Assembly: GCA_019753175.1 (NCBI GenBank)
Contig: JAIELK010000003.1
Span: 1-64,000, forward strand
Direction of reading: 5' to 3'
DNA from: Hyphomonadaceae bacterium
GTDB lineage: Bacteria > Pseudomonadota > Alphaproteobacteria > Caulobacterales > Aquidulcibacteraceae
DNA: 64,000 nucleotides
Shown here: piece after piece, positions 61,059 to 64,000 of the stretch
Layout: each line of letters starts with the position of its first letter
Position numbering within the stretch: the first letter of the stretch is position 1
Made by a program: the position numbers and the translations under genes
Notes under the pieces: generated by a model
What the model was told of the DNA's origin: nothing
Database searches by the model: none
Seen by the model: only the letters and a program-made list of their open reading frames with translations

Positions 61059-61469
61059 TTATCTCCGGAGAAGGTCCAGCGCGCGGTTGGTCATCGTGCG
61101 CGCCGCTTCGATCATGTTGAGGTTGGCTTCGTAGGCGCGCGTGGCCTCGCGCAGGTCCATCATCTCGACCAGCGTGTCGACATTGGGCAGGCGAACGTAA
61201 CCCGTCTCATCCGCGGCCGGGTGGCTTGGATTGAACTCCTCGCGGAAATCGCTCATGTCGAACGCCGCTCCCCGAACGCGCACGCCTTGGGCCCCGGTAG
61301 CGAGCGCCGTGCTCTCCAGCAGCGGGATGCGGCGGCGGAAGGGCTCTTCCTGCGGGCTGTCGCCGGTCGAATTGGCGTTGGCGACGTTTTCGGCGGCGAT
61401 GCGCATGCGCACGGTCTGGGCGCGCATGCCGGACGCGGCGGCGGAGATGGCGGCTTGGATGTCTGTCAT
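61059..61469 (-). CDS. flgC: Flagellar basal body rod protein FlgC
   Basis: 136 residues: AAISAAASGMRAQTVRMRIAAENVANANST at the start (the S-x-x-x-M-x-x-Q-x-x-R-x-x-x-x-A-x-N-x-A-N motif of rod proteins) and GYVRLPNVDTLVEMMDLREATRAYEANLNMIEAARTMTNRALDLL at the end. It forms the proximal rod. 3 bp separate it from fliE. Confidence 0.97.
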   Translation of the reverse strand: MTDIQAAISAAASGMRAQTVRMRIAAENVANANSTGDSPQEEPFRRRIPLLESTALATGAQGVRVRGAAFDMSDFREEFNPSHPAADETGYVRLPNVDTLVEMMDLREATRAYEANLNMIEAARTMTNRALDLLRR

Positions 61470-61473
61470 TCAG

Positions 61474-61878
61474 TCACCGTGGCGGACGCGCGGCGAGGCG
61501 CATGAGTTCAAGGCCCTTTTGGTAGAGCGCGATGCCTGTCTCAAACGCCATGCGGGTCTCGGCGGCGCGCGCCATCTGTTCTTCGAGCACGACGGCGTTG
61601 CCGTCGATCGTGGTCTCGCCGTCGTCACGCGTGACGATCCGGGTTTCGATCGCGCCGCCAGCCGCCATGTGCCCAGGATGGGTGCGCGCCATTGCGAGCC
61701 CGCCGCCGGAGGATGCGGACGCGAGCGCGCGCTCGAACGCGGCGGTGTCGATGTCGCGCGGCCTGTAGTTCGGCGTCGAGGCGTTGGCGATGTTTTCGGC
61801 GATCAGCCGCTGGCGCTCCGACAGCTGATCAAGCCGGGCGCGCAACAAACTGAAGAACGGCGTGTTGGCGAGGTCCAA
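61474..61878 (-). CDS. flgB: Flagellar basal body rod protein FlgB
   Basis: 134 residues, start TTG at 61878. LLRARLDQLSERQRLIAENIANASTPNYRPRDIDTAAFERAL is the FlgB N-terminal rod motif; the end ARAAETRMAFETGIALYQKGLELMRLA is typical. It begins the operon flgB-flgC-fliE transcribed away from fliO, with CtrA-type boxes in the shared upstream region. Confidence 0.95.
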   Translation of the reverse strand: MDLANTPFFSLLRARLDQLSERQRLIAENIANASTPNYRPRDIDTAAFERALASASSGGGLAMARTHPGHMAAGGAIETRIVTRDDGETTIDGNAVVLEEQMARAAETRMAFETGIALYQKGLELMRLAARPPR

Positions 61879-61925
61879 GGGGCGACTCAGGGCTGCAAAC
61901 TTTGCCTAGTCGAGCACCAGCATGG

Positions 61926-61940
61926 TTAAGCAGCGCTTAA
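61926..61940. promoter_or_regulatory. CtrA box in the flgB/fliO divergent promoter
   Basis: TTAA-gcagcgc-TTAA matches the CtrA consensus core TTAA-N7-TTAA. It lies 48 bp upstream of flgB and ~65 bp upstream of fliO. In Caulobacter, class II flagellar genes are under CtrA, so divergent control here is likely. Confidence 0.7.
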
Positions 61941-61955
61941 ATCGCCGCCGCAAAA

Positions 61956-61970
61956 TTAAGAACTCGTTTA
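61956..61970. promoter_or_regulatory. Second CtrA-like box (degenerate)
   Basis: TTAA-gaactcg-TTTA (one mismatch in the second half) lies 15 bp after the first box and 35 bp upstream of fliO. It may serve the fliO-fliP promoter while the first serves flgB. Confidence 0.5.
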
Positions 61971-62004
61971 CCAAACCGGCTCAGCCACGGGGCGAAACTC
62001 CAGA

Positions 62005-62304
62005 ATGGAGGCGGCTACGGTGGATTGGGTGGATTGGGCGCGGGCGCTGTTTGCGCTGCTGGCGACCTTGGCGCTGATCGGCCTCGCAGCCTATGGCGCG
62101 CGGCGCCTCGGCATGATGCAGCCTGGCGCGCCGAGCGAGCGGCGCATGCGCATCGTCGAAAGCCTGATGCTCGATCCGCGCCGGCGCCTGGTGATCGTGC
62201 GCTGTGACGCGCGTGAGCATCTGCTGCTGTTGGGACCGACCGGCGATCTGGTGGTGGGCGAACCCCAAGCCAAGACTTCTCTGAACGAAGAGGGCGCGAC
62301 GTGA
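62005..62304 (+). CDS. fliO: Flagellar biosynthesis protein FliO
   Basis: 99 residues: one N-terminal membrane helix (WARALFALLATLALIGLAAYGARRL) then RMRIVESLMLDPRRRLVIVRCDAREHLLLLGPTGDLVVGE, the FliO consensus (D-x-R-R-x-L-V-x-V-x-x-x-x-x-E-H-L-x-L-x-G). It assists assembly of the export-gate protein FliP. The stop overlaps the fliP start by 4 bp. Confidence 0.9.
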   Translation: MEAATVDWVDWARALFALLATLALIGLAAYGARRLGMMQPGAPSERRMRIVESLMLDPRRRLVIVRCDAREHLLLLGPTGDLVVGEPQAKTSLNEEGAT

Positions 62305-63137
62305 GCGGAATGTTTGCTCGACTGAAGTCGTCGATCACCCAACTGCCGCGCATGTTTGGCGCGCGGAACTGGATCGTTGTCTTCGCCGCCGCTCTGCTCA
62401 TGTCCGTGGTTACGGGGGCCGGCGTCGCCTATGCGGCGGTGGCCGCCGATCCGACGCTGTCGATCAATCTCGGCACCGGCGAAGGGCTAACAGCGCGCGT
62501 GCTGCAACTTGCCGCGCTGATCACGGTGCTGTCGCTCGCGCCGTCGATCCTCATCATGACCACGTGCTTCGTCCGCATCGTTGTGGTGCTATCGTTGCTG
62601 CGCACGGCGATCGGCCTGCAGCAGGCGCCGCCGAACGTGGTGATCGTGTCGCTGTCGTTGTTCTTGACCGCGTTTGTGATGACGCCGGTGTGGAACGAGG
62701 CCTATCAGGCCGGAATTGGCCCGGTCCTGCAGGAGGAGATGCCTCTCGACGAGGCGTTTCCACGCATCGTCGCGCCGCTGAAGATGTTCATGGCGGCGCA
62801 GACGCGCGAGGACGATCTCGCCATGTTCATTCAGATGGCCAACCTGGAAACGCCGCCGCAAAGCGCGGCAGAGACGCCGCTGCGGGTGCTTGCGCCCGCG
62901 TTTATGATCTCCGAACTGCGGCGCGCGTTTGAGATTGGCTTTATGCTGTTCGTGCCCTTCGTCATCATCGACCTGGTGGTGGCGTCACTGCTCATGGCCA
63001 TGGGCATGATGATGATGCCGCCGGTAACCGTCAGCCTGCCGTTCAAACTGATCTTCTTCGTGCTCGTCGACGGTTGGCGCCTCGTCGCCGGCAGCCTGAT
63101 CGAGAGCTTCCAGGCTGGTGTTCCGCCGGGCGGATAG
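62301..63137 (+). CDS. fliP: Flagellar export gate protein FliP
   Basis: 278 residues from GTG 62301. An N-terminal signal-like segment is followed by the FliP core: LQLAALITVLSLAPSILIMTTCFVRIVVVLSLLRTAIGLQQAPPNVVIVSLSLFLTAFVMTPVW, APAFMISELRRAFEIGFMLFVPFVIIDLVVASLLMAMGMMMMPPVTVSLPFKLIFFVLVDGWRLVAGSLIESF. Four membrane helices; it is the pentameric core of the type III export gate with FliQ and FliR, which follow ~380 bp downstream. Confidence 0.97.
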   Translation: MSGMFARLKSSITQLPRMFGARNWIVVFAAALLMSVVTGAGVAYAAVAADPTLSINLGTGEGLTARVLQLAALITVLSLAPSILIMTTCFVRIVVVLSLLRTAIGLQQAPPNVVIVSLSLFLTAFVMTPVWNEAYQAGIGPVLQEEMPLDEAFPRIVAPLKMFMAAQTREDDLAMFIQMANLETPPQSAAETPLRVLAPAFMISELRRAFEIGFMLFVPFVIIDLVVASLLMAMGMMMMPPVTVSLPFKLIFFVLVDGWRLVAGSLIESFQAGVPPGG

Positions 63138-63139
63138 GC

Positions 63140-63238
63140 CTAGCGTTCGATGCCGAGGTCGGCGATCAGCAGCGACTTGAAGTCGTCGTCCTTGCGGGAG
63201 AACAGCCCGGCGAAAAGCGCGAAGATAGCCTTCAACAT
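63140..63238 (-). CDS. Small protein opposite fliP-fliQ spacer (32 aa)
   Basis: ATG 63238 to TAG 63140 (minus) encodes MLKAIFALFAGLFSRKDDDF followed by KSLLIADLGIER. The hydrophobic start with Lys and the polar charged C-terminus suggest a membrane micropeptide. AAGGGGAC lies upstream. It is convergent with fliP. It is not in the ORF track and has no named family; moderate support. Confidence 0.45.
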   Translation of the reverse strand: MLKAIFALFAGLFSRKDDDFKSLLIADLGIER

Positions 63239-63520
63239 CCCAGTCCCCTTTAGTCCTACAGCGCGTCGTTCCTCATGCACTACGCCGTGCGCACCCCAAA
63301 CGTTTCACGTCCGCCTGAACCCAAGATGACTGCGATTCGGCTCTTTGGATGCGAACGCGACAAACTCGTTGCAAGTGTTGCGCCGGCGGCACGCTTCAAC
63401 CGGTCTGGCCTCGCACTCCGCTGACCGCGGCTGCGCAGAAAGGCAGCTCGGAAACCTGTCGTTAACCACGCCTGGGGTCCTCATGGCCCGCTCGGCAAAA
63501 TTTGCCGGTGGGAGAGCGCG
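63239..63520. other. Intergenic region upstream of fliQ
   Basis: Contains a TTAAC half-site at 63462-63466 and a perfect 15-bp palindrome CGGCAAA-A-TTTGCCG at 63493-63507, just before the fliQ start, that could be an operator. Otherwise no gene or repeat was seen. Confidence 0.4.
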
Positions 63521-63784
63521 ATGTCCGGAGCTGAAGTCCTCGATATCGGGCGCGAGGCGATTTGGGTGACGCTGCTTGTGGCGGGCGGCCCGATGATCGC
63601 CGGGCTCATCGTCGGACTGGTGGTCTCCGTGCTGCAAACGCTGACCCAGATCCAGGAACAGACCTTAGTGTTCGTCCCGAAGATCATCGCGATCTTCCTG
63701 GCGACGCTGTTGTTCCTGCCGATCATGGGCGGCTTGCTCGGCGGTTTCATGGACGGCGTGTTCGAGCGCATCGCGGCGTACTGA
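63521..63784 (+). CDS. fliQ: Flagellar export gate protein FliQ
   Basis: 87 residues with two membrane helices: VLDIGREAIWVTLLVAGGPMIAGLIVGLVVSVLQTLTQIQEQTLVFVPKIIAIFLATLLFLPIMGGLLGGFMDGVFERI is the FliQ consensus (P-x-L-x-x-x-L-x-V-G-L-x-x-x-x-x-Q-x-x-T-Q-I-Q-E-Q-T-L). Its ATG follows GGAGAG. FliR begins 3 bp after its stop. Confidence 0.95.
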   Translation: MSGAEVLDIGREAIWVTLLVAGGPMIAGLIVGLVVSVLQTLTQIQEQTLVFVPKIIAIFLATLLFLPIMGGLLGGFMDGVFERIAAY

Positions 63785-63786
63785 CC

Positions 63787-64000
63787 ATGACGCTCACGCT
63801 CTATGGCGTCGACATCTGGACCACGGCGCTTGTGTTTGCGCGCGTGGGGGCAATGGTGATGCTGCTGCCGGGCGTCGGCGAACCGGCGGTGCCGGCGCGT
63901 ATACGGCTTGCGTTTGCGTTGGCGCTCGCCATCGGCATGGGGCCGGCGCTTACAGACCGCGCGCCAGAGCCGGCGGCGACGGCATGGGGCATGGGCGCGC
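63787..64000 (+). CDS. fliR: Flagellar export gate protein FliR (5' part)
   Basis: 71 residues in the window, cut by its end. TLTLYGVDIWTTALVFARVGAMVMLLPGVGEPAVPARIRLAFALALAIGMGPALTDRAPEPA has the FliR N-terminus (F-x-R-x-x-x-x-x-x-x-x-P-x-x-G-x-x-x-V-P-x-x-x-R-x-x-x-A). It follows fliQ after 3 bp, the usual order. The remainder lies outside the window. Confidence 0.9.
   Translation, partial: MTLTLYGVDIWTTALVFARVGAMVMLLPGVGEPAVPARIRLAFALALAIGMGPALTDRAPEPAATAWGMGA

Noticed and set aside
63481-63507. Sigma-54 promoter upstream of fliQ
   Set aside because: TGGCCC and TTTGC occur, but the spacing between the GG and GC elements does not fit the -24/-12 rule.

Overview
The window is high-GC chromosomal DNA of a free-living, flagellated alphaproteobacterium. 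Caulobacterales or a close relative (Hyphomonadaceae/Maricaulales type) is the best guess. This rests on a CcrM-type GANTC methyltransferase with a RAMA-like C-terminus, CtrA-type TTAA-N7-TTAA boxes at flagellar and cell-wall genes, split glyQ/glyS, and the xseB/ispA/dxs and ispH/thrB/rnhA neighbourhoods. No rRNA, tRNA or CRISPR array was seen.

Layout. 1-2.7 kb: an RHS-repeat remnant, a Crp/Fnr regulator, ccrM (with four GANTC sites packed into its upstream region) and rnhB. 2.76-5.3 kb: an accessory cluster of small membrane proteins paired with two tiny XRE repressors, carrying a striking nested 63-bp palindrome, followed by a Uma2-type nuclease-fold protein. 5.9-13.1 kb: a glyQ-CDGSH-DUF2314-glyS-DUF559-ppdK run in which every junction overlaps or nearly touches. 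glyS is enlarged by an in-frame palindromic repeat plus a second insertion, and the DUF559 nuclease gene lies between two half-copies of the same repeat. 13.4-28 kb: mostly housekeeping and stress genes (SleB-type hydrolase, YqgE, peroxiredoxin, SPFH/NfeD, MarR/nitroreductase-like pair, rnhA-thrB-GLYK-like-ispH, argS, YqhA, MAPEG, USP). 28.4-36.8 kb: a minus-strand block with an SO2930/SO2931-like pair, a NUDIX hydrolase, a Lys/Ala-rich histone-like peptide, a GlcD-type oxidase, a TsaC/Sua5 protein and three YceI-domain genes, one fused to cytochrome b561. 36.9-51.5 kb: acyl-CoA dehydrogenase, MBL hydrolase, YbjQ, SDR plus lactone oxidase, DSD1-like enzyme, an ABC exporter split by a HigBA-like toxin-antitoxin pair, enoyl-CoA hydratase, two tandem ~30-residue peptides and a histone-deacetylase-fold enzyme. 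51.5-57.7 kb: xseB, csaA, ispA and dxs, interrupted by a broken toxin-antitoxin locus, a membrane-anchored TIR-like protein and a secreted unknown. 60.7-64 kb: a divergent flagellar cluster (flgB-flgC-fliE; fliO-fliP, fliQ-fliR).

Most notable is a compact, visibly lower-GC island at about 57.7-59.8 kb between dxs and the flagellar genes. It encodes one polypeptide joining an N-terminal TIR domain, with its putative NADase glutamate, to a complete ParA/MinD-type ATPase. A translationally coupled 130-residue protein of unknown function follows it, and a small winged-helix-like protein lies upstream. This has the form of a two- or three-gene TIR effector system, possibly antiphage. I do not recognise it as a described system, and the function is inferred.

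Isoprenoid supply (dxs, ispA, ispH), cell-cycle control (ccrM, CtrA boxes) and flagellar export make up the conserved functional core. The accessory material (XRE island, TA modules, palindromic repeats, TIR proteins) is inserted between conserved genes. All starts were chosen by reading the sequence; no database search was possible.
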